A DNA stretch of 64,000 nt from Adiantum capillus-veneris (GCA_014529385.2 CM043964.1:105937087-106001086); one strand, 5' to 3'; shown: positions 20,521 through 31,371, numbered from the stretch's first letter. Numbers and translations are program-made. Notes: generated by a model not told the origin, from the letters alone.

Positions 20521-21569
20521 TTTTTAGCCTTATCAAAGTCCTCAAGAGAGAGAGAGGACCACAGGACCCCTTGGATTTTTTAGCTGCTTCAGAATTGGCT
20601 ACTATAAATTTTCTTTTATTGTGCCCATATTGTGTGTGTGTATTACCATGTGTATTAGCAGGCACGTGACTATTATGTATTTATTTTCATCTGGATCATC
20701 ATGAATGTGTGCTTTCACTATGGCCTCCTCAAGTGTTTTAGGGTCCTGAGTCTTGACGTGCTTCTTAAGCTATGGCGTCAAACCATGGATAAACCCACAT
20801 ACTTGATGAAAGGTGTCTAGTTCTTCCAACTTGAGGATACCATCTCGATAGTGAGATATATATTCAAGTAATGATGGGTGTTGGCGCATGGAACACGTGT
20901 CCCAAGCCGTCCAATTCCGATCTGCCTCATTTGTAGGCAAGAATTCTTTGCAAAACATAGGCTCAAAGGCTGCCCAACTCTATGGTATGATATTCTTCTC
21001 CTTGAGAGACATCCACCACTTGTAGGCCTTGCCTTCCAGAGTTAAACTTGTTTGCAGTTCTCTGACTGCATCTGGAGTACGCCGTAAGGCCTGAATTCCA
21101 TCCCACTTGCTGAGAAAGATATTCACTGCATCCTTATTGCGATCTCCGTCTTCCCCCTTAAAAGTTGGTGGTTTGGTGTTTTTCAACAACTCATCCACCT
21201 TCTTTGCAGTGAGAGTGTGCAAAGAATTTGGAGATGGACCTTTTCCATGATCAGAAGGGCCTTGCCCCTGAGTAGCAGCGTGCTCATGCATGTGTGTGTC
21301 AACAGGGCCCTTGAACTACTATTGCATAAATTGTATCACTAACATAGATAATTTAGTGACGTTTTCATTTAAAGATGAAAATTTCTTTCCATTATTGATA
21401 TGCGTGTCTGAAGTGCACGAAATTCTTGAATATCAAGAAGTTCATAAGCGTCGTCACCTACCGTAGCGTCGTGGGCACTCTCCTTGAGAGCATCTGGCCG
21501 TGAGGCATCACGAGCAAGATAAGGTGTATGATGCTTGAAATCAAAAGTCATATTGATATCTGAATCCAT
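20521..21569 (-). pseudogene. gag: Element D gag
   Basis: Open pieces at 21,369-21,569, 20,980-21,291 and 20,770-20,958 give the N-terminus from ATG 21,569 (MDSDINMTFDF), then the gag core KPPTFKGEDGDRNKDAVNIFLSKWD and LTLEGKAYKWWMSLKEKN, and FCKEFLPTNEADRNWTAWD. These are chromovirus gag features. Two stops and a short gap break the frame. The N-terminal heptad-like stretch may be a coiled coil. Confidence 0.8.
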
Positions 21570-22376
21570 GGTGAGACTGTGCAGTGGGAGGAATAGAAAG
21601 AAAAATACTTGGAGTTGAAAAAGAATCCCGTAGCCATAGAATGCACCGCTAGGTAAGTAGCCGTGCTAATGACGTTAATGGTCCAAGCTTTAAGAAGATG
21701 GTAAATTTGTTTGTAGTCCAAGCTTTAATTAACCAGTAAATTCACCCGTTCAAGAGTACTGCGTAGATTTGTTGCAGTCGGCTTAAGGTTCCAAAGCAAC
21801 TATTGATGATGGACACTGGGGGGACAATCGAAATGATTTTTTGCACTTGAAGAATATTTACAGCAGATAGACTGCTTGTCCATGAATTTTGCGGCTTGTC
21901 GGATGAGATGTAAGCTTGCTTGTACTGTCAAGTGAGGTCGACTACGTGTCGGGTGGGCATGCCCCCTTGTCGGCTTGAATTTTTTTATAAAAGGGATTGT
22001 CCCAAGGACAACGGCCTTAGGGCTGCTTAATAGTGAGAAAAGAAACTCGCACGCTGCCGGCGATGGTGTCACTGTTGCCGCACAAGGCTATTTACTTGCT
22101 GGGGGCATACCCGATGCCTTCCATAGGCCGCTCCCATGACGGGTATTGCTAGGCTGGCGTGCGTCCACCCTCCGAGTGAAACAGCGCGAGGTTCGGGTGA
22201 GGTCGACTGCGTGTCCCTCCCCGCCTCAAGAGGCTCTGCACATGCCGCATCGATTCTTTCGCTTAGCAAGCGGCCATGCCTGCCTCCAATCTCCTCCCCC
22301 TCTAGGTTTGCATGTGCATGCTAAAAAGTGAAGGTCCACGACCCAACCCACTTTGCCTAGAATAGAACTTTCAGTT
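21570..22376 (-). other. Element D leader between PBS and gag
   Basis: This is an 800-bp stretch upstream of gag ATG 21,569. It is GC-rich between 22,050 and 22,320. Short ORFs on both strands look accidental. I see no palindrome array like those of families A and B. Confidence 0.5.
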
Positions 22377-22543
22377 GATACCAGTGTGAAGCATGGGTGA
22401 CTAGACCCTGGAATCCACCTCCCAACCTCCCACTATATAGGCAAGCTCCTAGCCCTTTGACCTAACTGGATTCCCTTGTCCACACTGCCTAGTCTGGCCC
22501 CTGGCCCAGTCCATGACTCCCTCGCCTTGCCCTTGTCTTGACA
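22377..22543 (-). repeat. Element D 5' LTR with adjacent PBS
   Basis: The LTR (22,385-22,543, 159 bp) runs on the minus strand from TGTCAAGACAAGGGC to GCTTCACA. One base later comes TGGTATCAACTG, whose first eight bases match the initiator-methionine tRNA primer site used by many plant elements. Confidence 0.85.
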
Positions 22544-22563
22544 GTCTTAATAGTTGCTCTTGC

Positions 22564-23412
22564 CTAGTGAATCTTCAAGTAGTAACTCTTGTGAGTGATC
22601 TCAGCTTCATCTTCATCATCCAAGAAGCAAACATGTTCTACTCCTCCACTAGACTTGTAGCATCCAACAATGTTTTGATCACCTTGCTCACCATAGACCT
22701 GCACATTGAAAGTCTCTTCTTCACCCTGTACATGGATAGATTTAATAAGACACTGCCGCTTCCTCTTTATGATATCAATTATTTCTTCATGTAATTCCCA
22801 CTTTGCTATACCAAGGACCTCACTCAAGGTAAATTCCACCTTACTGTTTAGAATCCTCTCTTCCAAAACCTTTTTGAGATCCATTGCTGCCTCTATATCG
22901 GATTGGAGTTTGTAGGCCGGACCCTTTGCTTTGGATTTTGTTGCATCCTTCTTCTTTTCTTTAGAGGCTTCTTGCATAGGCACTTCGGGGACAGGCATCT
23001 GTTGTGGGGAAGGTGATCTAGGAGGCAATGTGTCATTTCTACCTCCACTCCTTGTGGCCTGCTTTGAAGGCCCTTCATCCCCATTATTGCACCTACATTT
23101 GTCTTTAACAAAGGACTCATTTGCTTGACATTTGGCAATGTATGCATGCACTCACAAAGAGTCCAAAGGGTCATTTCAACCTGTTTCAAGCCGAACGCAA
23201 TCTCCAGCTTCATGTAAAACCTCTATAGTCATTTTCCCCTTCATAGCAGACTCTATAGCGCATGGCCATAGCTCTCCAATACCATTAGATTCCTCTTCTC
23301 CAACTTTGACTAATCGTTTTTTCTTAATAGGATCCACCTTAAACCAATAGGAGGCTGCCTCAACCATTGAGATGGCATGGCTAGTAGCCATGTCCTCAAC
23401 TAGCTTCTTCAT
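22564..23412 (-). pseudogene. Element C gag C-terminus and gag-protease linker
   Basis: Open pieces include GGMKKLVEDMATSHAIS, the basic and proline-rich RSGGRNDTLPPRSPSPQQMP, and a segment DIEAAMDLKKVLEERILNSKVEFTLSEVLGIA that precedes the protease in this lineage. The frame then runs to KSYYLKIH and a TAG, close to the insertion point of element D at 22,543. Numerous lysines suggest an RNA-binding linker. Confidence 0.72.
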
Positions 23413-23828
23413 CCGCCTTTTCCAAAGTTCATCCCCAAGAGCTTACATGTTTCACTTAAGTGAATTTTTCCATCTTTAAAGAAAACAAGCTCCTTTGTCA
23501 AAGCGTCTTTAAAACTTTCACAATCCCTCCTTCCATGGTCAGTACTATCACACCATATGCATCTATTTACAAAGCCTTCTCTGTTTTGAGGTCTTTGCCC
23601 TGTAGATTGTCTTGATGGTTTCTTCTAGCCTTGTAAGCTTTAACTTGAGCTCTTGCATTCCCTTGACAATATCATCTAGAGTTTTGGGACCACAATAACA
23701 GGATTTATGGAACTCTCAGGAACACTTGGGACTTGAGTAGGGTTGACTATCATCTTGTCTCTTCGTCTATGAGGTCCCTGCCCCTTTTTGAGAGGAGCGG
23801 AGTACCTTTGATAGGTCTCCAATCCTGA
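23413..23828 (-). pseudogene. Element C gag with CCHC knuckle
   Basis: Near 23,520-23,570 one frame reads CIWCDSTDHGRRDC, a CX2CX4HX4C knuckle, followed by ESFKDALTKELVFFKDGKIH. The upstream part (LKKGQGPHRRRDKM, KGMQELKLKLTRLEE) is in another frame with stops. A polypyrimidine tract ending in CAG just outside 23,828 looks like a splice acceptor. Confidence 0.65.
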
Positions 23829-24832
23829 AAAAGAAAAACCAATGGACATTGCCTTAGCTACTACATAGCCACGGGCATGAACCGCTAGTGAAGGATTGGT
23901 CCTATCTCGCTATGGCGGAGCGTGACCACCATAACCCTATCTAAAAACTATCTATAATCAATCATACCTAAAAGTATAAATCTTAGAGTGACCAACTTGT
24001 GCGCTTTTTTCCCCATGTTTCAAAAGCACAGCCGCCAAGGTTTGTCTCTTTTAAGATTTATGACTTAAAAAAAACAATTTCTAGCATTAGAAAGCTACCC
24101 GACTCATCGGGTCCACCCGTCCATAGAATGATACCGTCGGGGTATCATTCTCCCACTTTCCACACCACACTCACCCTTCTTTTGTTATCTAATTACTACC
24201 ACACTGTTTAAACATACATACTGATTCGTTAAAACAACCCTTCAAACAGTATTACAAACAATAGTCAAACAAGAAGTTGTCCAATTTTAAACCAACAACC
24301 CTTGGATTAGGTTCACTCAAGAATCTCTACTGACGCTATTATGTCCGATTGGTATATACATTATTTATAAAAACCCTTGTCCTCATGAGCGTCCCATACC
24401 GCTCGACAAGTATTCGTTGTGCTAATCAGGACGTACTCCCGTCACAGCAACAACGGTGCCAATTTGGGCGTCATCCTCACGCCACGGTAAAACAAAACCG
24501 CAGTATCCAACTGGGCTAATCTGGGTGTACTCCCACCACAGCATCAGCGGTGCCATCCTGGGTGTCATCTCATGCCTCGGCAACTGCCACATAATACCAA
24601 CGCTAATAAGTAGAGAGACTTGAGAGAAACCATACCGAAGGTTTTGGACAAACATTCTTTCCTATAGCAACCAGTTTAACCAGACAATCTTTCCTACTTG
24701 TCAAACATATGACGAGTTTCTTGGGGTTAAGCCCCATGGTTTCGGTCCGTGTTTTCTTTTCATAAGGTAAATAATATATTCCTATGGTCTCGCATATGCA
24801 ATGATGCATAACTTGAAACTGCAATACTAACC
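23829..24832 (-). other. Possible intron in element C gag
   Basis: On the minus strand a CAG/GTTAGT donor follows the first gag exon at about 24,832, and a T-rich tract ending TTTTTCAG precedes the next coding part near 23,829. The 1-kb interval has stops in all frames. Phase does not fit perfectly with the downstream frame that best matches gag, so the call is tentative. It contains the perfect hairpin at 24,125-24,151. Confidence 0.4.
24125..24151. repeat. Perfect inverted repeat, 11-bp arms, 5-base loop
   Basis: AGAATGATACC and GGTATCATTCT flank GTCGG with no mismatch. It lies inside the possible intron of element C. It has no run of T after it and no known function. Confidence 0.8.
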
Positions 24833-24954
24833 TGTACCATAGCTCCGATTGGTCCGATTGGTGGAGACATAGTATGTTCTGCAGGGGTTCCACCGTTACT
24901 TATACCAGCTTCATGATCATTAGCGCCTTGGATTCGAGCACGCTTTGGAGCCAT
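24833..24954 (-). pseudogene. Element C first gag exon
   Basis: ATG at 24,954 opens MAPKRARIQGANDHEAGISN, followed by GGTPAEHTMSPPIGPIGAMVQ, then the donor-like CAG/GTTAGT. The short basic start resembles the first residues of gag proteins in related plant elements. Upstream of the ATG I see no clear LTR or PBS. Confidence 0.5.
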
Positions 24955-25388
24955 TTTTTTGTACTACACTTATGTTATACACTTAGAACTTTAAATTGGT
25001 CAATTTCCCTAGTAATCTCTTGTTTCCAAAGAGAGTCTGTAATTTGACCCTCGCCAACTCGGATTCACACTTAGTGTTGTTGTTTTACATCTAATTTCTA
25101 TACATCAAATATTTACTAATCGTAATTAATCAAAAATTAAATGTGTAAACTATGAGTGAAAGTTTAGGAATACAGTACTTTTATGCTTCACATTTCTAAT
25201 CCAATTCTAACTTCAATTTCTATACTTCAACTAAATCAATTTTTAGTATTATTCAAAATTCTACTTAATCTAATTGACAATAAAATTGGTGAATAAGAAT
25301 TTCATCATATATAATAAGAATATGATAAGTTCTCTTATGTATTAACTTTCAATTAACTATGCATAAGTTAATAGTGAAGATGCACTAA
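24955..25388. other. AT-rich non-coding stretch
   Basis: I see no gene, RNA or mobile-element end. An LTR of element C would be expected around here on the minus strand, but no partner copy exists in the window to define it. Confidence 0.4.
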
Positions 25389-26089
25389 CTAGAGAGAGTA
25401 GGTATACTTAGAGAGATTAGAGTAAGAGAAAACATATACACACATCTTTTCTAAAGTTAATTGAATCTTACTAATCCATTAGAAAATTAGAGTAAAAGAG
25501 AACACACACACATCCTTTTCTAAGAGAAAACATACACACACATCTTTTCTAAAGTTAATTGAATCATAGTAATCCATTAGAAAGATTAGAGTAAAAAAGA
25601 ACACACACACATCCTTTTCTAAGAGAAAACATACACACACATCTTTTCTAAAGTTAATTGAATCATACTAATCCATTAGAAATATTAGAGTAAAAGAGAA
25701 CACACACACATCCTTTTCTAAAGCTAATTGAATCTCACCAATCTATTAGAGAGATTGAAGTAAGAGATAGCACACATACACACATATCCTTCGTAAAACT
25801 AATTGAATCTTACTAATCTAGTAGAGAGATTAAAGTAATTAGAGATAAACACACACACACATAGCTAATTGAATCTTACTAATCTATTAGAGAGATTAGA
25901 GTAAGAGATAGCACACACACACATGCTAATTGATTCTTACTAATCTATTAGAGAGATTAGGGTAAGAGATAGCACACACACACACACATAGCTAATTGAA
26001 TCTTACTAATCTATTAGAGAGATTAGAGTAAGAGATAGCGCACACACACACACACACACATAACCTTCTTAAAGCTAATTGAATCTTAC
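25389..26089. repeat. Minisatellite with embedded CA microsatellites
   Basis: A degenerate unit, roughly GCTAATTGAATCTTACTAAT, then CTATTAGAGAGATTAGAGTA, then an (AC)n run, recurs about ten times at about 60-100-bp steps. Later copies (25,800-26,080) are closer to each other, with CA runs up to 20 bases. No coding potential. It ends directly at the candidate left end of the hAT element. Confidence 0.85.
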
Positions 26090-26308
26090 CAGGGATTTTA
26101 ATTACGCGATGACACATTTTGTTAAATGTTAATTATTGTTGTTATTATCACTATTTTTTTCATGTTAATAACATATCTAATGTCATGACTTACAAAAACC
26201 GGTAGAAAACGTAGAATCGGCGGGGCAACCACAGACCCCGACAGGCCCGGCGGGCAAAGCAAGAATCCCGCCGGCCCCATCATGTACCCCCTCCATATTT
26301 GGCGGCTC

Positions 26309-26393
26309 TATATAACCCTGTAGTAGACATCACATCACATCACCGCTTCCTCTAAATTTGTTCATCCTTTAAAATTTAGAAGAAAAACTAAAG
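26309..26393 (+). promoter_or_regulatory. TATA box and 5' untranslated exon of the hAT gene
   Basis: TATATAA at 26,309-26,315 is followed by a short CA-rich leader (ACATCACATCACATCACC) and an AAG/GTAAAAG splice donor at 26,393/26,394. The acceptor TATTACAG is at 27,177, just before the coding exon. Confidence 0.5.
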
Positions 26394-26439
26394 GTAAAAG
26401 AATGAATAGTCTTTAAAAAAAATTAAAACTTAATGAAAC

Positions 26440-27040
26440 TCTGATCATGGATCATTAGTTCTTTTTTGCACTGAACTGATTCTTGAAAGGAGGTAGAAAG
26501 GTGAATCTTTGGGTCGGTATCTCTACATTTGGGATGGACTAATCTCATGTTTGGTTCACCGTTATATTTGCTAAATTGATTGCTATATTGATCAGAACTT
26601 CTATCATGGGTCATTAGTTCTTTTTTGGACTGAACTGATTCTTGAAAAGAGATAGAAAGGTGAATCTTTGGGTCGATATCTCTACTTTTGGGATGGACTG
26701 ATCACATGTTTGATTCACCGTTGTATTTGCTTGCTATTCCGATTAGAGCTCCAATCATGGATCATTAGTTCTTTTTTGGACTGGACTGATTCATGAAAGG
26801 AGGTAGGAAGGTGAATCTTTGGGTTGATATCTCTACTTTTGGGATGGACTGATCACATGTTTGATTCACTGATGTATTTGCTTGCTATTTCGATTAGAGC
26901 TCCAATCATGGGTCATTAGTTCTTTTTTGGACTGGACTGATTCATGAAAGGGGTAGGAAGGTGAATCTTTGGGTCGATATCTCTACTTTTGGGATGGACT
27001 GATCACATATTTGATTCACCGTTGTATTTGCTTGCTCATG
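26440..27040. repeat. Four tandem copies of a 152-bp repeat inside the hAT 5' intron
   Basis: Units begin with a TCATGG(A/G)TCATTAG motif near 26,444, 26,604, 26,756 and 26,907, spacing 160, 152 and 151 bp. Each contains TTCTTTTTTG(G/C)ACTG and GGTGAATCTTTGGGT. Copies 2-4 are most alike. They lie inside the inferred intron 26,394-27,177. Confidence 0.88.
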
Positions 27041-27190
27041 TTTGAGTAGATTGAGGTTATTCCCTTCAGGCTTCACTACTACACTTGTGTGTGATATTGA
27101 TTATAACACTAATGTTTGGTTTGAATAATACTTGAAAGAAGAGATAGCATACTGAGCTATGTTTATTGGTATTACAGGCATCCAATAAGT

Positions 27191-28374
27191 ATGTCTTCCA
27201 CCGGGAATGTCAGCGGTGGTGTTGGTGTCCCAAGCCTAGCTTCCTTGAGGAGACCTCCTACCTCGATGCCAGGTCCTGCTTCGCAGGGCAAGTGAAAGGC
27301 AGGTGGAAAAAGTCCAGGACCCGAGTGGAATTTTGCCACAAATTTAAATAAGTATCAAGATTGGAAATGCAACTTTTGTGGCGAAGAGAAATCTGGAGGA
27401 GCACCAAGAATAAGGGATCATTTGCTAGGTGGCAATACCAGAATTCAAGGAGGAAAGTGCAAGGGCTTAGGTGCAGAAGAAGCAGCTATGCGCTTAAAAG
27501 CTTTAATTGGTAAGCTAATTTCCATGAGCAAAAGATCAAAACTCTCTACTTTCGACCATCACACCCCTGTATCGATAAGATCAAACCAGTATGAGGGATC
27601 ATTGGGTGTAACGCCCACCAATGGAAGCACTCAAAGTAGGGAACCAACTTCTCATATTGATGGAAGTACTCCTCCAAACCATGGATCTCTTGACTTTCAG
27701 GTAGGTTCGTCAAAAAGTAGACAGGTTAGCTTACAGACGAGCTTCAAAACACTTGCCTTAGAAGAAGCACAACTTGCACGAGCTAAAGCCATCTATTTCA
27801 ATGGGGGATCATTGGCCATTGTCACCCGTGATGCATGGAAGTCAGCTTGGAAACACATTGGGGAGTATGGTGCTGGATTTACCCCTCCAACATATCACCA
27901 TATGAGAAACCAACTGTTGGATAAATGTTACACAAGCACACAACAAGATATTCAAAGGGTAATATTAAATGCAACAGAACAATCTGGATACACCATAGTT
28001 AGTGATGGTTGGTCCAACGTTCAAAGGCGGCCATTGATCAACATCATGCTTGTATGTCCTCGTAGTGAATGTTTTATCAAAGCTGTGGATAGCTCTGGTC
28101 AAATAAAGTCTAGCAGTTTTATAGCTGACATCATTGGCGACGCAGTTGAGGAACTTGGAAAAGAAAATGTTGTCCAAGTAATCATGGACAATGCCAAAAA
28201 TTGCAGGGCTGCAGGTAGAATACTTGAAAGTCGCTTCTCTCACCTATATAGTGCTGGTTGCAGTACACACTCTTGAACTTGATATTGCAAGATTGGTACA
28301 AGAGGGAGGACACAGAGTGGTTCAAATGGATAGTAGACAATGCTCGCTTAATAGTCAAGTTTGTTGAGATATAA
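27191..28374 (+). pseudogene. hAT-family transposase, BED finger plus DUF659, truncated
   Basis: ATG 27,191 starts MSSTGNVSGGVGVPSLASLR; one TGA at 27,293 interrupts the frame. Residues 57-88 form a BED-type finger (CNFCGEEK, then IRDHLLGG). The DUF659 part runs from IVSDGWSNVQRRPLINIML to VIMDNAKNCRAAGRILE and GCSTHS. At 28,274 the frame closes; one frame over, LNLILQDWYKREDTEWFKW continues the domain to 28,374, so a one-base loss is likely. The catalytic RNase H-like C-terminus and dimerisation domain are absent. A working hAT transposase is usually at least 600 residues. Confidence 0.85.
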
Positions 28375-28467
28375 CAAAGTGTTTTTATTACTCATACATC
28401 ATCCATTGCGCATAAAACCCAATTTTTAAAAGTGCTTTTATAAGTCACAAGTCTCAGAAAACCCTGC

Positions 28468-28754
28468 TTAATAAAGTACATCATATATCCATAAAAAAAA
28501 GGCTACACTCATTTCAGAGGGAGGACGTAAGCATCGTTCTGGCTGGGCTTCAAATCTTTCTAATTCTTCGTCCAAAAGTGCCAAGGTCTTTCTGTCTGTG
28601 GATTTCTTCCTCACCCAACCTTCCACAACAATCCTAGATATGGCTTGTACCTCCACTGAAACCTTATGTTTCAACCAATCTGTGCTGTAGTAGTCAGAGA
28701 ACTCTCCACAAAACTTACAAAATTGCCATATCACCCATCCTATGGCGTACACAT
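28468..28754 (-). pseudogene. Protein kinase gene, 3' half
   Basis: Directly next to the LTR, the minus strand reads (D)VYAIGWVIWQFCKFCGEF, the kinase subdomain IX pattern DVxxxGxxI, then about 80 residues of C-lobe ending at LFLWIYDVLY-like residues and TAA. The 5' half, ending in KATDV, lies on the other strand at 34,340. The four bases ATGT next to the LTR are the target duplication also found at 34,337-34,340. No intron is seen. The last part is short for a kinase C-lobe, so the original end may have been altered by the hAT insertion. Confidence 0.85.
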
Positions 28755-28964
28755 TGACGGGAGCAAAGCGAACCCCGAACCCCGACGGCCTCTAAAACAC
28801 CAGGGACCGAATGGCGTGCCTCGAGCTTGTCATGGTAAAGCAAACAGGGGGCAGCACCTAGCTTCAGCGGCTAGGACGCAAACAACACACCACCATAACA
28901 AAGTTTTCATCCAAGAGAGATGGATGCTTGGGAGTAATGATGAAAAGGAAAGGGAATGAGATCA

Positions 28965-29029
<65 letters not shown>

Positions 29030-30347
29030 GGGAGGGGGTATAGCGGCTTAGTACTTAGGCATCACAAAAGGATGGCGAATCCGCACACCCTTCACACATA
29101 CACAAGCTCACTCCAAAACACAAAACTAGGTGGCGATTCCGCACACCTCACATGGGCAAAACATTGCAAGAAAACATACTCACAAAACCTCAAGATTTAT
29201 TTAGAGAATTAGGCGATGAAATGGGAGCATAGGGTAGGGGAATGAGAAGGGAGAGAGTGGTAGAGCACATGGAGGATAGGTGGGAGTTGATGGCGAAGAC
29301 TCTCACGAGGATTATGGCCATCATCCTCCATTTAGTTGCCCTTCATCTTCCATAGCCAAGGGTGTAGAGGTCATGCTCAAGACAAGCATGGTGATTGCGG
29401 TGATGGTGATGGTGTGGGTGTGTGTGTGTGTGTGCACTAGGCACACACAGTGCATAGTGTGTTCTTTGGTGATGTTGTGTGTATTTAGTGTGATGGTGAC
29501 CCCTCTTTATATAGGGGAGGAGGGGGGAGAAATTCTAGAATTTAGAAATGAAGAAATCGTTATCTACATAGGCCATGTGACTGTGGGCCCCACTTGTCTG
29601 ACTGTGTGTATATGTGCCAAAACAGCAGTCTCATGAGAGAGAGACTAAGAGAGAGAGATGGGTTGATGAAAAAAAGTGAGAGGTGACATGGAGAATAAAG
29701 TAATTACAAGAGGGGAGAGAGGGGAGTGTGTTCAGAGGTGAATCTGTGTGCAGAGTGTGTGAACACAAGAAAAATCAGGTAACCACTGGGTGGGGATGGG
29801 TCTGTGGGCACCTTTTTCAGTGAAACTGAGTGTGTGTGAGTGTGGGGGAGGTTATTTAGCTACAAAACAAGAGACATGGCGCCCTTTAGAGAGAGAGGGG
29901 GGTATTTGGGTCATGGGATATGATAGGAGAGAGAAAGGGGGGGTGGGGTATACTATTTTGGAAGATAGGGTAAGTTGCATGTGAGTTAGGGTGCATTATT
30001 GGTGAGTTAGAATGCATTATTGGTGAGAGGTGGGGTAGCTTGAGGGGAGAGAGAAAGGAGAAAGGACAAGGGGAAGAGAGAGGGGGTTGACCTTTTGAGT
30101 GGAGGAGAGGAAAAGGGACACCCGGCGGGGCAACAGTGAAGAAAAAGGAGGCAAGGTGGGGATGGGCTGCCCCGTAGGCATGAGGTGGCCAATTTTACCT
30201 TTCTCATATATTTACATAGTCATACTTTATTTTTTTTCTTACTTTTTTCCAATGCTTTTTATCACTCCCTCCCTAAGAGGGGGTTTTCATGGGGTGGGGA
30301 CGAGAGAAGAGGGGTATGGGAGCTTGGCTTGTGAAAAGCCCCCATCA
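28755..30347 (-). repeat. Element E 3' LTR (1.59 kb)
   Basis: It starts TGATGGGGGC at 30,347 and ends CCCGTCA at 28,755 on the minus strand. It is nearly identical by eye to the plus-strand copy at 34,341-35,900. The main difference is a longer (GA)n run at 28,966-29,026. It is preceded on the minus strand by a purine tract, so it is the 3' LTR; it is followed by kinase coding sequence, so the end is a true insertion boundary. GT repeats and many short microsatellites lie inside. Confidence 0.93.
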
Positions 30348-30350
30348 TTA

Positions 30351-30363
30351 GCCCTCCCCTTTT
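30351..30363 (-). other. Polypurine tract of element E
   Basis: On the minus strand AAAAGGGGAGGGC lies three bases before the LTR start. It fixes the orientation of this half of element E. Confidence 0.8.
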
Positions 30364-30427
30364 GGCTAGAGGCATTCATGCCTCTAGCTCATCTGTTTCT
30401 TCTTCCGCTTAGCTGTAGGATCCGATA

Positions 30428-31371
30428 TCAAGTTGCCTTCTGAACTATCCATTCCATTTGGCCATTGGTGAAATTTCTAGGATATTCGTTGATTTGTAAC
30501 AGGTCCGGGTGATAGCTTGTTTCTTGGAATAGTGTCGGTTGATTAAAGGGGAAGCCCATGGCTTCCAGAACTTTGTGCCAGTGTCCTCCTGGATCCCAAG
30601 TGAAAAATAGGATCATTGTCTGCAGTGTCCGAACAATAAAATTTGCATGCCAAATTGGACCAAATTTGTAACCACCAGTAGCGAGAGGGGAAATGAGCAT
30701 CTTGGCTCCTGCAAAGACAGAACCGAAAATTATGATTCCCAAGAGTATACCAAGAATCCACCATATATGGCCGCCTTGTTGGTGTGGTGAGCTCAAGTTG
30801 TCTTCAGAGTCCTGCTTACTGCCATGACTAGAAAAAACTGCAAGCATATCATGCTTCTTTTGGGTGTGCTCAAACATGTCAGCTTCCTTTACTGATGCTA
30901 ATAGAAAGCCACCTACCTTGCGGCTTAAATTCAAGCGTAATCCACTTACCTTTCTCCAAAGAGAGGATGCACTATTTGTAAAAAATGTACCAAATTGCGA
31001 ATGAGGTCTTCCTTCTTGCATTCTATTAGGCTTTTGTCTATCCATGGCTCCTTTGCTCTTATCTCCATACTGATCTTCTCTCTATATGTTAGAGCAGCTA
31101 GCCATAGCCATATGTCTGATGCATCCCATGCAAACACAATGCTGTGTTGTGGAGGAGTTTGGAACATCCTTAAAAGGTTGGCAACATATTGATCATCAAA
31201 CTTACTCTGAACACCCTCACATAAACTGGAGGCATTACCCATCTCCAAGTTTATAACACCCTTCAGTAGACTAGAGGCATTACCCATCTCAAAGTCTATA
31301 ACACTACACAATAAAGTTTTACTCGGCTGCCAAGCCTCTGGAGCAATATCCAACTCCAAACCTTCAGTCAT
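30428..31371 (-). pseudogene. Element E 3' ORF with one membrane segment (env-like position)
   Basis: The frame from 31,371 to 30,946 shares the frame of the gag part upstream. It has a tandem pair of about 17 residues, each with the core EMGNASSL. A frame change near 30,960 leads to the frame ending at 30,428. There a hydrophobic segment HIWWILGILLGIIIFGSVFA is a good transmembrane helix, followed by residues with WHANFI and WDPGGHWHKV. No known domain is recognised. Position just before the 3' LTR and a single membrane segment recall the env-like ORFs of some plant elements, but there is no other evidence for an envelope role. Confidence 0.5.

Larger units (their letters stand above)
16651..22543 (-). 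mobile_element. Chromovirus D, complete but decayed, nested in element C
   Basis: Two matching LTRs of about 160 bp flank gag, zinc knuckle, protease, RT, RNase H, integrase and a chromodomain remnant, all on the minus strand. The total is 5.9 kb. Polypurine tract and PBS lie inside the LTRs at the expected places. Flanking pentamers on the minus strand are AAGAC and GATAC, an imperfect five-base target duplication (3 of 5). Across the insertion the element C protease frame lines up. Confidence 0.9.
14950..24954 (-). mobile_element. Ty3/gypsy element C, truncated and interrupted by element D
   Basis: The minus strand reads in order gag exon, CCHC knuckle, gag-protease linker, protease (split by element D), linker and RT up to 14,950, where it ends without RNase H or integrase. 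RT motifs such as TPLGLVRMCTL, GATNSVAHMMN and FLDD, together with CIWCDSTDHGRRDC in gag, are those of a distinct plant gypsy lineage unlike A, B or D. I could not define LTRs on either side. Several frameshifts and stops make it a dead copy. Confidence 0.8.
26090..28463 (+). mobile_element. Decayed hAT transposon (candidate ends)
   Basis: The interior encodes a BED finger and a DUF659 domain, hallmarks of plant hAT transposases. The left candidate end starts CAGGGATTTT at 26,090. The right candidate end, read inwards on the minus strand from 28,463, is CAGGGTTTTC: nine of ten bases match. No convincing eight-base target duplication is seen (AATCTTAC against CTTAATAA). The right end abuts the stop codon of the kinase 3' half on the other strand. 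The C-terminal hAT dimerisation region is missing. Confidence 0.45.

Noticed and set aside
22136-22331. Short ORFs in the GC-rich leader of element D
   Set aside because: Overlapping frames on both strands are open because of high GC content; no motif is present.
29280-29636. ORF inside the element E LTR (118 residues, repeated in LTR2)
   Set aside because: Presence in both LTRs follows from LTR identity. The GT run creates the VCVCVC stretch, and there is no known LTR-encoded protein of this type.
30428-31045. Calling the membrane ORF of element E a true envelope gene
   Set aside because: Only position and one hydrophobic helix support it. No signal peptide, cleavage site or recognised envelope motif is visible.
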